Below are positions 36,561 to 50,200 of a stretch of DNA of 64,000 nucleotides, piece by piece (position 1 is the first letter of the stretch; each line of letters opens with the position of its first letter). The notes beneath the pieces were generated by a model. That model was given only the letters and a program-made list of their open reading frames with translations. It did no database searches and was not told the DNA's origin. Location of the stretch: positions 5,985,001-6,049,000 of the forward strand of contig OZ020305.1 in assembly GCA_963971305.1 (NCBI GenBank). Reading direction: 5' to 3'. The position numbers were made by a program, and so were the translations under genes. Source of the DNA: Arcuatula senhousia (lineage: Eukaryota > Mollusca > Bivalvia > Mytilida > Mytilidae).

Positions 36561-38629
36561 GCTATGCTTAACCACCTTCGCAAGTACGGACAAACAGAGA
36601 AAAATCCAATGCTGACAATTTCCTCTGACAAGACGTCGTGAGGGTTTTGGGGCATGAATTCCATAAATAAAAATTGTTTAATAACTACTTAGCTTTCTCT
36701 TGAGTTCGCGTTGCTGAATGCGGTTTTGTTATTATGTGTGTGTGTGTGTTTTATGTTGTTATGTGGTTCGTTTTGTTGTGATGATTTTTTATCTGCCGGT
36801 TTTGTCTTTGTCTTTACGGTTCTATGATACTGATTACACTTTTGGTACACCTTTGCTTCTTTCTCATCTTTCGATTTTGTATCATAAATTAAACCCTGAA
36901 TAAAAAATCTTATATGTATTGTTTCTGATTTTGAAACTGTTGAATAAAGTTTCTTTAGGCATATACATGTACAATAAATTAAAAATACACTGCATGTAGA
37001 ATTACTTTCTGCCATTTCAAATGTTCTTGTTCCTGTTTTTACCATGCAAGGATTGGCTTGTACTGTAATTATTTAATCAAGGGGTCTATCATTTTGTTGT
37101 TTGGCTGCTTTTTTGACAGTATTTGCATTGCCAATGCATGTACAATTCGTAAAATACATCTAGGATATCTGTTAACCTGTTTTTGAGTCTTTTAAAGATT
37201 GAAGTGACACAAAAATGCCCGTTTTAAATGTGATTGAACGAGTTTCACACAAAACTTATAAAACATAAATAAAAAGCTCTTTCAATCCTTAAAACTAGAT
37301 AGCAATAGGCACATCTTCCGCATACTTTCAGTTAAGAAAAGCTACCAAGAGTTATAGAAATTTATAATTTTCTCTTACCTTCCTCATTCTGAAGCGGATG
37401 TTTACATGAGTTTTTACTAAAAACCCTCCCAAATTTTCTTGTCCCCTTCGTACCGTGCCGATTTAGTCGTAGACATTCAACCCCGTGTTGAAATATCAAA
37501 TAAACAGTGAATTTGCAGATCCTTAAACGGCTTTGCCTTTGTATGTAAATAATACCCATCGGTTAAAACCCGGGGTTAAAACCACGATAAAAAAGAAAGA
37601 TCTACTGTAAGCAAATATTTTTTTTCCCACACAGAAAATGAAAACCGTCAGGGTTTTTCATTATAAGCAATTCACTAATTGTAAGTGTGACAGGATTTTA
37701 AAATAATTATGTTTTTTATATTATCAAAGACCTATATATCAAACTTACCGGCATGTCTATGATATTATGAAATTAAAAAAAGATAATCTTCATATAAAAA
37801 AAAGTTTGGGAAAACATTCGCGCCAAAAGTTTTTCTTACCTCAACCAATAAATTTCAATGTGCACAATAGCTAGACCTGAATTTATACACTAGTAGATGT
37901 TTTAGTATGGGTGTGAATGGCGCTAAGGGGGCGACCAAAAATTTGTAGAAGCAAAATTGATACTGCAGTAGCAAATGGTTGTAACTCAATTAATCTGCCA
38001 AATATATCGTCTCAGACAGAAGACTGAACAACCTCACAATGAAAGATAATAAAAAAAATTGTTCAGTTGCAGTCAACTTGATTGGTAAGGAACTGAATGA
38101 AAGAAGAGGTCCCAGAAGGTTATTATTTGATTGCGCCCCCCCCCCTTTTGGAAATTTCTGGATCCGCCACAGTAGGCTGAATACGTCGCTGCAAAGTGAG
38201 ACCTACACTTATAGTTAGGTATAGTCAAGACCTTCAACTCTCAAGTCAGTATCACAACTTACTTTTCTCTAAGTGAAAGGGAAAATAGCATAGGTATTAG
38301 CATTTTACTAATAGCATTGGTATTTCGTAAATAACACTGACAGTGATATTAAGCTACTAATGTCAGTTGCCATTGTATAATGTATTGTGTCAAATGGCAC
38401 TGGCATACAATTGTCATTAGCATTTGGCAATGGTCCTCCAGGTATTCGTACAAAAAGGCAGGATGGAGTCAGAGAAAATAAGAAAATAGCCACCCCCGTA
38501 AAAATCAAATTGTCACATTCAAGTTTAAAATAGCATCTATTTTATTCAGATGCAGTACATGTCATACTCACAGATCATTTTTAAGTAGGGTTTTAGACCG
38601 CTTAAGACTCCAGTGATCATGTCATTTTA
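36561..38629. other. Intergenic sequence with few recognisable features
   Basis: A short (GT)n run lies near 36738-36750. A fragment of the GGCGGATCCAG element is at 38134-38172. A GTAAG donor on the minus strand at 37378-37374 follows a somewhat GC-richer stretch (37379-37560) that could be a non-coding first exon. No supported gene. Confidence 0.35.
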
Positions 38630-38649
38630 GGAGAACCTTATACACATTC

Positions 38650-41010
38650 TTTTTTATAGAGAAAGTGTTATAATTTAAGCTTCTCACACTCGATATTATT
38701 CTTAAGAGGTCGGGTCATTTGGAGAGAATCTCACAATATGTCATTAGGGGGGGGGGATTTACTCAAGTCATGTTCAGCCAGTGCCAACGGGGGACATCTC
38801 TTACATGAATTATTTTAGGTGAAGTGTCAATGAGGGAGAATTTCTCCCAAAAAGTTTCATTGCTATAAATGTGTGGAGAATGTAGGACATGAAATGTCCG
38901 AGAGCCGATCCAATAGGAGAAAAAGTCCCTCATAAATCGTTCTAGATGCATGCAGTGTCAGTATACATAAAAATTCTCACACAGGAATTTTCGGGAGCCA
39001 ATGCCAATAGTGTAAAATTTCCCACATGAATTATGTCAGATGAAATGTCAAGAAAACTTTCCTCCGAAAATGTTGCAATTTCCAAATATATGTTCGGCAA
39101 AATTGGTCTTGATTCCCCCATTCTTCTACAGTGGTAACTATGTGGAATTATCCCTTTCGAAAATTTCTTGATCTGTTCCTGGTTGTAAATAAGGGGAGTC
39201 TACAACATGAATCATTGTATATCTTAAAGCCAATTCCAGTTAGAAGAATCCACCACATGAAATATATATCAGATACAGTGTCAATAATTGGAGGTTCTCC
39301 CAAATACCAGCTAATTGTCCCATAGGCATTTTTAATAATGGGAGAAACACAAATGTGAACTGAAAAGTTTCAATGTGGAGAATCTGAGTTGAAACTTTCT
39401 CTCACATTAAATTGTAGATACAGTGTCAATAAGGGATAATCCCCCAAATAAATTTTTCCAAAAGCTATGTTTTTAAAAGGAGAATCACACACATGAATTA
39501 ATTGTTAATACAAATTCAGATGAGGAGAATCTCCCACAAGAATTATAGCAGATGCAGTGTCAACAAGGAGAGATTCTCCCAAAAATGTCCTAGAGGCATA
39601 GAATCTCAAACGTGAACTATTCAAAAGTTCCAATGGGGGAGAATCTGAGTTTCTCTCATATGAATTGTTTCAGATGCAGTGTCAATGAGGGAGAATCTCC
39701 GAAATGAGGTTTTATAGGTGTTGTTAACAAGGGGAGAATTTCATACATGGTTAGTTCCATAACTAACATCAACGGGGGAGAATCTGAAGCATGAATTGTT
39801 TCTGTCAATAAGGGATAATCTCTCAAATATTTTTTTCCCAAAAGCTTTGTTTATAATAAGGAGAATCTCACATTTGGTAAAACAAATTCAAATGAGGAGA
39901 ATCTCCCAAGAATTAAATCAGATGCAGTGTCAACTAGAAGAGATTCTAAAAAAATATTCAAAAGGCATTGTTAATTAGAGGAGAAACTAAAATGTGAACT
40001 ATTCAAAAGTTTTTATGTGTAGAATCTGAGGAGAATCTGAGTTTCTCTCACATAAGTTGTTTCAGATGCAGTGTCATTGAGGGAGAATCTCCCAAAGAGG
40101 TTTCATATGTGTTATTAAAAAGTGGAGAATTTTACACATGGTTAGTTCCATTATAAACTAACGTAAATGGGGAGAATCCGAAGCATGAATTGTTTCTTGC
40201 AGTGTCAATCAGGGATAATCTCCAAAATAAATTTTTCAAGAGGCTTTGTTTATAAGAGGAGAATCTCAAACATGAATTGTTAAAACCTATTCAAATGAGA
40301 ATCTCCCACAAAAATCATATCAGACGAAGTGTCAACAAGGAGAGATTATCTGAAAAAAATGTCATAGAGGCATTGTTAAATAAGGGAGAATCTCAAATGT
40401 GAACTATTCAAAAGTTTTTATGTGGAGAATCTGAGTTTCTCTCACATAAGTTGTTTCAGATGCAGTGTCAACGAGGGAGGACCTCGCAAATGAGGTTTCA
40501 TAGATGTTGTTAACAAGGGGAAAAGTTCACACATGGTTAGTTTTATAACTGATATCAACAGGGAGAATCTGAAGCATGAATTTTTTCCAGAGGCTATGTT
40601 TATAAAAAGAGAATCTCACACATAATTGTTAAAACAAATTCAAATGAGGAGAATCTCCCACAAGACTTATATCAGATGCAGTGTCAACTAGGAGAGAGTC
40701 TACAAAAAAAAACCCATGTCCTAGGGCATTTTTAATTAAGGGAGAATGAAATGGTTTATCAGTAGGGGAATAATCTAATACATGAATTATTCCACAGTTC
40801 GAATTAAGGGAATCCCATACATAAATATCAGATTAGTGTCATTAAGTAAAGACTCCCAAATATATTGTTTCCAAGACATTGTAAGAAGAGCAGAATCTCC
40901 CCCATGTATTGTTCTTGAAGCAGTGTAAAGGGGGAGAGTATAAAACATTAGTTGTTTTAAAGTTAGTGAATTGAGGGAGAATCTGATGCATGATTAATTT
41001 GTTTCAGAAG
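38650..41010. repeat. Degenerate satellite with higher-order period near 393 bp
   Basis: Short diverged units built on GGGAGAATCTC(C/A), CACATGAATT and CAGATGCAGTGTCAA fill about 2.4 kb. Larger blocks repeat: ACATGGTTAGTTCC or a close form at about 39745, 40136 and 40531, each preceded by GAGGTTT(C/T)ATA and followed by GAATCTGAAGCATGAATT or a close variant. Spacing is 391 and 395 bp. No coding frame persists. Confidence 0.75.
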
Positions 41011-41026
41011 CCATGACAAGGACCAA

Positions 41027-42668
41027 TTATGTCCCCCCTTTTGGCGGGGAGACATTATTTTTGTCATGTCCGTTATGCCCCCCCCCCACTTAAGTGGGAA
41101 GACACAGTTTTTGTCATGTCAATCTTTACAAAATTTGTTAGCTCAACTCCGATTTCAATGAAACTTGGCATGAAGGAAGAATACAAAATGTAGTTGTGCA
41201 TATTACCTGAGATAATTAAATTTAGTTTTAATTTTCTATGATATTACCAGAAAATTTTTATCCTCAAATTTTGGTGAGAGTTATGGCCCTTTGAACTTAA
41301 AAAATTGCTGAAAATCCTTATTTATCATCTTGTCAGCGCAACGCCTCTGAAACTACTGAACCCAATTCAATGAAACTTGGTATAAAGAAAAGACACCTTA
41401 CCTGGTTGTACATATTACCAAAAAATCTGTCAAAGTAAAAAATGGCCGGATTTCGTTAAACAGGAAGTAGGTGAGCAATAGTCCTTAAATCATATCCCAC
41501 ATTATGAGACCCAACCCTGATGCTGTAAACCAAATGTCATTAAGTTGCTGTGATTAGTAGTTGCTGAGAAAACTGTTATGAAAATTTCTTCCCCGCCCAC
41601 CCAACATTCACCATTTTATAAACCAGATTTTTCACTTTGTGAAATCCGGTCAAAAATCAGAATCCTTATTTCTGTGTGAAAGTTATGGCCCTTTGAACTT
41701 AGAAATTGCTGAAAATCCTTATTAATCATTTTGTCAGTACAACGCCTCTGAAACTACTGAACCAAATTCAATGAAACTTGGTATGAAGAAAGGACACCTT
41801 AATTGGCTGTGCATATTACCAGAAAATTAGGATCCTCATATTTTTTTCCAGAGTTATGGCCCTTTGAACTTAAAAAAGAGTTTGTTAAGAAAGTACTGAA
41901 ATTGGCCCAATATTTTCACAAAATTGTCAACTTTGTACTAGCTCATTGGATTTTATGTAATTCAGTCATTATATAAGCAAACTTTACATATTCAATCGAT
42001 TTAACATAGTGGCGGGCAACATGCTTGATATTATGATGTCAAAAACATGATGAAAACTCAGAAAATATCAATATTTGCTTCATTTTTGAGGAATTTTGAT
42101 TGGTTTTGCTTTAAATTTGTATAGAGCACATTTCTCCACAACTTTAATTCTTACAGGCACAATTACACATATCTTCACAAAATTGTATTTGTTGACATGC
42201 ATGCTTTATGTTAAATTAAGATATTTCTTACTGATAATGCTCTAAAATTGCAAAAATTCTTAATATTTCATTGGATCATGATGGTTTAAGTCCAGTCTTC
42301 TCCTCACTGTTAAATATTTCATAGCTAGTTTTTTGCATTCCTTAAAATACAAGTTTCTAAACATATTTCCCAGTAATTTAAAGAAGTTAACTCCAAGTTG
42401 ATATTTTGGGCCAATTTTGGTTTTTAATGAACTTACTCCTTTGCTGAAAATTTGTCTGACAACATAATTTAAAAATTTGCTGAAAATCCTCATTTAACAT
42501 CATGTCAGGGCAACCCCTCTGAAACAACTGAAAGGGATTCAACAAAACTTGGAATATAGGAAGGACACCATATGTAGTTGTGCATGTCACAGAAAGTTTT
42601 GATCCTCAAACTTTATTGGGGTAATGGATGCATTTGAACATATGATGTTGGGGGAAACTGGGGGAGAC
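41027..42668. mobile_element. Tandem-core element with GGGGAGACAT ends (copy 3), interrupted
   Basis: It begins TATGTCCCCCCTTTTGGCGG and ends CTGGGGGAGACATTGATTTT. Units with ATGAAACTTGGTAT, GTGCATATTACCAGA and TATGGCCCTTTGAACTTA repeat, like those at 26679-27446. A GGCCGGATTT MITE (41444-41650) interrupts one unit. Confidence 0.7.
41444..41650. mobile_element. GGCCGGATTT MITE nested in a tandem-core element
   Basis: GGCCGGATTTCGTTAAACAG at the left and TGAAATCCGG at the right are inverted ends. About 207 bp. The interior has TTAAACAGGAAGTAGGTGAG and TTCACCATTTTATAAACCAG. Same family as 24808-25023. Confidence 0.78.
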
Positions 42669-42699
42669 ATTGATTTTGCAGGCAAAAGAAAACTTTAAT

Positions 42700-44272
42700 T
42701 GATATATCCATATAGGCATACATATTTTTTATTTCATTGAAAGACAAAATCTTTAAAAATAACAAACAGGAACACATAGATCTTTCATTATTAGAACAAT
42801 TATGACCACCATTTATCTGGTTTCAAAAGTAACATTTTATTGTACTACGTGCCAGTTATTTTTAAAAAAGAAAAGATTAGATACAAAATTTTAACTTGAT
42901 TAAAAATTAAGTTTATCAAATTATTTATAGGCTGCCATAACAATATTTTTTTATTTTTACCACTCTTAACTTAGTTCTAATTGACTCTTAAAATATTTTG
43001 AGCTAGATCTTTAATAAAATTAATTCTATTTTTCGTATATATTTAAAAGTTTGATCTTACCAGTAATTAGACCTATTAAAAAAAAAACATATTCAGTGTA
43101 TGTTGTGGAAAAGCTTGGAGTCTGTATGAATAACAGAAATATCAGTTCTGGTCTGCCATAAAAATGATATGAAAAATTACATTTGAACACTCCCAAAAAC
43201 CATGCTTAAGCTGGCTAATTTACAGATAACTTTGCAAATATCAAGATTCTTTAAAATATGTCGAATATGAATATAATTTTATAGTTGGAAGTTTATCTTA
43301 TTTCCATATACATGTAAATAAACATAAAACTCAAGAAGTAGCTCAGTTATATTTTAGCACCATGATAATATATGTAATGGTATTTTAAATAAAAGTATAA
43401 CAAAAATCATATTATTATATATTTATCCTACATTTGAAATTAATTACATCACATTATTATAATTCACATTATTTGATAATAATCTGTAAATCTAAAATAT
43501 ATAACTGAAAGATTTTCAAAGAAAATCTGCTTGGTAACATATGCAGAAACAAGTTTGATTTTATATTATAACATGATTATATGATTAACAATTAACAACA
43601 AATTAAAAACAAGTAACTTTAACAATACCTTTAAACTTAACAGCAACTATTTATACAAATACTAACAATTAAAAAAATATATAAAATTGTAAAACAAATA
43701 AAAACAATAAACAAATCTTTATTAACACATTAACATGATTTTAAGAAGCTTTAACAATAACAAATTTATAACAACAATACTATGGTAAAAAATCTCAATA
43801 ATTTTAACAATTATTTCTTTTTAGAAATTAAATTAAAGCACCATCATTCAATAAAAACATTCTTTGGAAAAAAAATTACATCACTTAATTTGATACATAA
43901 TATTTTCTTTTTACATAAAACAAATTACATGTAGTGGCACAATAATCAGATCCAACAAGTATAAGATATTGATATCATCATGGATTGTAAAAATCATTTA
44001 ATACAAGTTATTTCTATTTGATACCAATGATTCCAAAACTTTTTCAGCACTAGTCTTACAATATAAATATAACATTGCAATAAACATTTAAATACAATTT
44101 TTAGCTGCCTTATAATAACAATGATAAAAACCTGCCGAAACTGGTTGCCTGAAAGCTAAAATTGATTAAAACACCAATTGTCTAAAAATAAGTGTTTTAC
44201 AAGGCCTGAGTTGTCTGGTTACATAAGTACGATTGAATGATCTCAGCTGCCAAATAAGAATCCCACCACTTT
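42700..44272. other. Very AT-rich 3' flank of REC8
   Basis: Homopolymeric A and T stretches and short direct repeats (AACAATTAA, AACAAATAAA). TTTATT at 43718-43723 is a possible minus-strand poly(A) signal for REC8. No exon is recognised. Confidence 0.35.
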
Positions 44273-47200
44273 TTAAGCACTCCTCCAAATATAGATATCT
44301 CCCAACTCTGAGTCTTGTTCTGTCCTAATCACTCTGTTCTTACACAAACCTTAAAATAAAAATAAAGTTAAAGGCAAATATAAGTAATATCCTAGTTTCT
44401 CATTCCCTAGCTTCTGCCCCAATTTTTCACTCACCTCAAAAAATTTTGTTTGGAACTTTAATTTTGGCAAGTTATGTCAATTTTGGTCAATTTCAAATTA
44501 CTAGTAAATGGCAAAATAAAATTCAACCACCTGCCCCATATTTTCCAGAAACTTGGATGAGAATATAGGAATAATTCTATTTAATGGTCTAACTAGAAAC
44601 TGACAAGGGATGGCCATAGAACAAAGTTATGGATCTTAACAAGAATCTAAACCTAAGTAAGATGGATGGAGCAATGTGTTATGGTCACAGCATACGGACA
44701 GACAAATAGTTTTAAGTTTAATGCTTAATTTTAAAGTAATTGATAATTTTAAAAAATAGTCTAAATAATTTCTCTGGTTGAATTCATGCTAAATTGATGA
44801 AGTTCTGATAAAAACTACATAAGTACCAAACTTTGTGAATCTCTGAAACGGCTGTTTTATTCAGTACCATCATTAATATAAGTAATGATTTCAAGTCTAT
44901 AATTAATGCTGTTTTATAATATTTAGTGCCTACTTTTTGTACCTAAGAGATCTACAAACATAGCTGTTGCCTGTTTTCTATCTTAATTTTTTTTGTCCCT
45001 ACAGCAATGCAGAGCAGGGACATAGAAATGTTGGTGTCTGTCCGTCCATTTGTTTGTCCGGCAAACTGTTTTCGTAACAGTTTTCTCAGCAACTATTAAT
45101 CATAGGCTTTCGATATTTGGTATGCAGCTTCAGGTAGGGGTCTCATATTGTAGAATGCGTTTTCAGATCTGTCGCTTTTCTACTTCCTGTTTAACGAGCT
45201 GACTTAGATTTTTCCTACTCAACAGGCTGGGGATCTAGAATCTGTTCTTGTTCAGTCTGGTGTCTTACCTAAGAGATCTACAAACATAGCTGTTGCCTGT
45301 TTTCTATTATATCTATCTGGTGGGCAGAGAGTCTGGAAAGAAGTGAAATCTCCATTCTCTGTGTTTTGTCTGATCAATCTGAAAAGAAAAAGGACCTCAT
45401 ATTTGTTAGCTATTGAGTAAAACAAACTGAAATGGTCAAAATGTATTATGGAAAAGAAATAGAAATAATACACAACACTTTAACAAACTAGAGCTTTATC
45501 ACTGATCCTAATGATAAAATAAAGAAGGAATGTGTCCATGGGACACAGATGCCCTGCTGGCTCCATACAGGAACTAGAAGTCAGACAGGTCTGAAAGTCA
45601 CTTAAAAAGCAATGTTTTTTGTTCTGTTATTTATTATAAAACCAAAAATGTCATTAAAACCTTAAAGTTTATTTTGCAGTCCATACTTTAACTCTGACAA
45701 TTTATTAATCACATATTTTTTCAATCACCATGCCCCGTGCCTGTAAAAGATTCCTTGACCTTTTGATTATTTAACCCCAAAATCAATAGACTTCTTCACT
45801 ATTTATAAGCTTTAGTTAGTTTAAGTTTCATGAAATTCTTTCAAGGCTTTCAAAAGTTATGCTCAAGACACCAATTATATTCATGAAAAATTCATGAAAT
45901 TTGATTTTTCAAAGTGGCTGCCTATCTCAAAAAATTATTTTTCAGATCATGCTGGAAATTGAACTTGACATGTATTTTATTGTACTTAATAGCTATGCAA
46001 AATATCATTGGATTCCCTTGACACGTTTTCAAGTTATTAGTTGGAAACTCAAAAATTCCTGAAATTTGATTTTTCAAAGTGGCCTATCTCAAAAAATATT
46101 TTTAAGATCATGCTGGAAATCGAACTTGACATGTATTTTAATGTACTTAAAAGCTGTGCAAAATATAATTCAAATCCCTTTACCTGTTTTCAAGTTATTG
46201 GTCGGAAATCTTCGAGGGACGGACAGACAGAGAAAGAAACTGAGGGTATAACATAATATCACGCCACTTCGTGTGGCAGGGTATAAAAACATGAATTAAA
46301 GTTATTTTTGACCATTAGAGACTGCATCAGATTTTTACTATATATTACATTTTTTGATCCTGGTCTATTTCAGGCAATAAAGATTTTTGAAAAAGTGTTA
46401 ACAGACGACAGACAACAACAACCACGACAGACACCAAGTGATGGCAATAGCTCTAATGGACCTTCAGTCAAGGTGAGCTTCAGTACATGTACCTGTACAG
46501 ATCACCACCTGCCATAGGTATAACAGGCAGGGGACCAGGAGTGATGGGAACTTTACCTGTACAGATCACCACCTGCCATAGGTGTAACAGGCAGGGGACC
46601 AGGAGTGATGGGGACTTTACCTGTACAGATCACCACCTGCCAAAGGTATACCAGGCAGGGGACCAGGAGTGATTGGGACTTTACCTGTACAGATCACCAC
46701 CTGCCATAGGTATAACAGGCAGGGGACCAGGAGTGATGGGGACTTTACCTGTACAGATCACCACCTGCCATAGGTATAACAGGCAGGGGACCAGGAGTGA
46801 TGGGGACTTTACCTGTACAGATCACCACCTGCCATAGGTATAACAGGCAGGGGACCAGGATAGATGGGGACTTTACCTGTACAGATCACCACCTGTCATA
46901 GGTATAACAGGCAGGGGACCAGGAGTGATTGGGACTTTACCTGTACAGATCACCACCTGCCATAGGTATAACAGGCAGGGGACCAGGAGTGATGGGGACT
47001 TTACCTGTACAGATCACCACCTGCCATAGGTATAACAGGCAGGGGACCAGGAGTGATGGGGACTTTACCTGTACAGATCACCACCTGCCATAGGTATAAC
47101 AGGCAGGGGACCAGGAGTGATGGGGACTTTACCTGTACAGATCACCACCTGCCATAGGTATAACAGGCAGGGGACCAGGATAGATGGGGACTTTACCTGT

Positions 47201-50200
47201 ACAGATCGCCACCTGTCATAGGTATAACAGGCAGGGGACCAGGATAGATGGGGACTTTACCTGTACAGATCACCACCTGTCATAGGTATAACAGGCAGGG
47301 GACCAGGAGTGATTGGGACTTTACCTGTACAGATCACCACCTGCCATAGGTATAACAGGCAGGGGACCAGGATAGATGGGGACTTTACCTGTACAGATCA
47401 CCACCTGCCATAGGTATAACAGGCAGGGGACCAGGAGTGATGGGGACTTTACCTGTACAGATCACCACCTGCCATAGGTATAACAGGCAGGGGACCAGAA
47501 GTGATTGGGACTTTACCTGTACAGATCACCACCTGCCATAGGTATAACAGGCAGGGGACCAGGAGTGATTGGGACTTTACCTGTACAGATCACCACCTGC
47601 CATAGGTATAACAGGCAGGGGACCAGGAGTGATTGGGACTTTACCTGTACAGATCACCACCTGCAATAGGTATAACAGGCAGGGGACCAGGAGTGATGGG
47701 GACTTTACCTGTACAGATCACCACCTGCCATAGGTATAACAGGCAGGGGACCAGGAGTGATGGGGACTTTACCTGTACAGATCACCACCTGCCATAGGTA
47801 TAACAGGCAGGGGACCAGGATAGATGGGGACTTTACCTGTACAGATCACCACCTGCCATAGGTATAACAGGCAGGGGACCAGGAGTGATGGGGACTTTAC
47901 CTGTACAGATCACCACCTGCCATAGGTATAACAGGCAGGGGACCAGGATAGATGGGGACTTTACCTGTACAGATCACCACCTGCCATAGGTATAACAGGC
48001 AGGGGACCAGGAGTGATGGGGACTTTACCTGTACAGATCACCACCTGCCATAGGTATAACAGGCAGGGGACCAGGAGTGATTGGGACTTCTTTTTCCTCC
48101 ATGACAGAAGAGAGTTCCTGAAGCATGGACTGTTCCTGTACCAAGTTAACTTCCATTTCCTCCTCTAATGAAACACTGCCTCTTGTTTTGGATTTTCTTC
48201 TAAAATATTCACACATGATACAAAGTTACTAATTTTGCTGCCAAAAATGATAATAACAAGAACTAGAATACTAACAATGTCAGAAAGGGCCCCGCTGCAA
48301 AAAATCTTAGTGTTTTCAAAATCATATGAACTTTGATTATAACCACTAAGGCATGTTCCATGGAATGTGTATGAAACTTCAGAGCTGTATTGTTATAGCA
48401 TTTGAGTTTTATTTTTCAAAAATTCCAATTCTTAAAATCTGTGATTTTCCATCAAAAATGAAGTTTTTCCAAAAATATTAAACAAGCTCGAAATTTAAAT
48501 ATGCAAATCATGACATGCTACCTAGCAGCTGTACAAAGTTTCAGAGCTGTATTATTAAGGATGGTCACTCCTGAACTTTTTTATATCAAAGATTTTATGA
48601 TATGTGGTAGAAATGATAGATAAGCGTTTACTTAACCAAATAGCAAAAAGAAATTGATAGGTCCGTGTGCTTGTTTTCGAGATAAATGACGTCAAAAATT
48701 TGGCAGGAAATCAGACTCCTCTAGATTTTACACAACTTTAACATTGTGACGTTTTTGGCCTTAAAAACCATGAAGTTGTATTCAGAATTTGAAGAAATTT
48801 TATACAGTTGGTTATTAAGGTCTATATAATCAGAAAATGTCATAAAAAGTAGGGGTCAGTGTGCAAAAAAATTCTTCAATATTTAAAGGCAAAGTCTAGA
48901 GGAGATCCGAAATCAGACTGATATCCTGAAACATGAACAGTGACCATCCTTAATAGTTTTTGAGTTTTAGTGTTCACAAAGTCCAATTCTCAAAATCTGT
49001 GATTTTCGATAAAAAATGAAGTTTTTTCTCAAAAATGTTTCACATTTTTGCATGAAATTTTAATATGCAAATAATGACATGCTACTCAGTAGCTGTACAA
49101 AATTTCAGAACTGTGTTGTTAATAGTTTTTGAGTTTAAGTGTTCACAAGAATTGTTGACGGACGGACGGACAAAGTGAAAACTATAGGGGGTCCGCATCT
49201 TCGATGCAGGGCCCTAAATATGTGAGCCAATGCTCACTAGTGATACCCCCATTTTCACAACAGGTAAAACAGTATATATATACATGTATATCCCCTTCTC
49301 TTCAAATCAGGGTTATAAAATGTTAAAAGCAATTACACTTTGGCTGGTGCATTATATAAATAAAAACTTTAGAAACAATTCTTATTCAAAATCTTTGTTA
49401 TGAAGTAAAATGAATTTAAACTGTTTTTTTTTACATTCATCTTGATGCGAAACACTCAAATAAAAAATCCTAGGTTTATGAATGACGCGTCTTTTAAGTT
49501 TTGTTAAATTAATAATCTCAAAGCACCAACCCTGACTTTCTCTCTTTGGTTTTACTCTTCTCTAACTCTCGACTTTTGTCAGGTTCTGACACTGTGCTTC
49601 TCTGATGAACAGACAATGATGAGTCGTTCAGTTCACGACTCTTCTCAAGTGACATGGAATTGTCCCTGGCTACTTCTACTGAAGGCTGCTCAGCAATAAC
49701 AGGAAGTGTCTCTTCAACCTGCAGGGTTTGTTCTAAGTTTGGCTGGACATCCATCGGAATTTCCTCCTGGGGCACTTGGTGCTGAAATAAAAAAATGAAC
49801 CTTTTTATAGAGTATAAGATATACCTGACCAACATATCAAGGCCCATTTTACTAAAACTAAATGCAATGTAATGTGACATTGGAAAGGTTTTTCCATTAA
49901 AAAAGCTCTTGGGTTCTTGGAAGCCCAAGGATAATTTTTGAATTATCATTAATAAATTTTCTTTTTTTTTCAAAGTATTGAGATTATAAACCTGAAATAT
50001 ATCCTATTTCATCTGATTCATTGCGTGTAGTAATATTACAGAAATGGAAGGAAAACAGTATTTCATTCACTTTCTTTATATTGTAAAACATTAAAGGGAT
50101 TGGTAATGTAATGCACATCTTTATATATTCCAGAGTCTCTAAGTTACCAGCAGTATAACTTCAGCACACAATAAAATAATTACAAAGCTGTGTTGTCTAT

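Noticed and set aside
36689..37045. 118-codon minus-strand frame
   Set aside because: It includes the complement of a (GT)n run and low-complexity Lys/Asn/His; no splice sites or homology.
46487..46672. Plus-strand open frame through the 64-bp minisatellite
   Set aside because: It follows the repeat units, shifts frame every 64 bp, and is antisense to the REC8 exon end that seeded the array.
46491..48089. CRISPR-like array
   Set aside because: The 64-bp units are nearly identical along their whole length with no unique spacers, and the genome is clearly eukaryotic.
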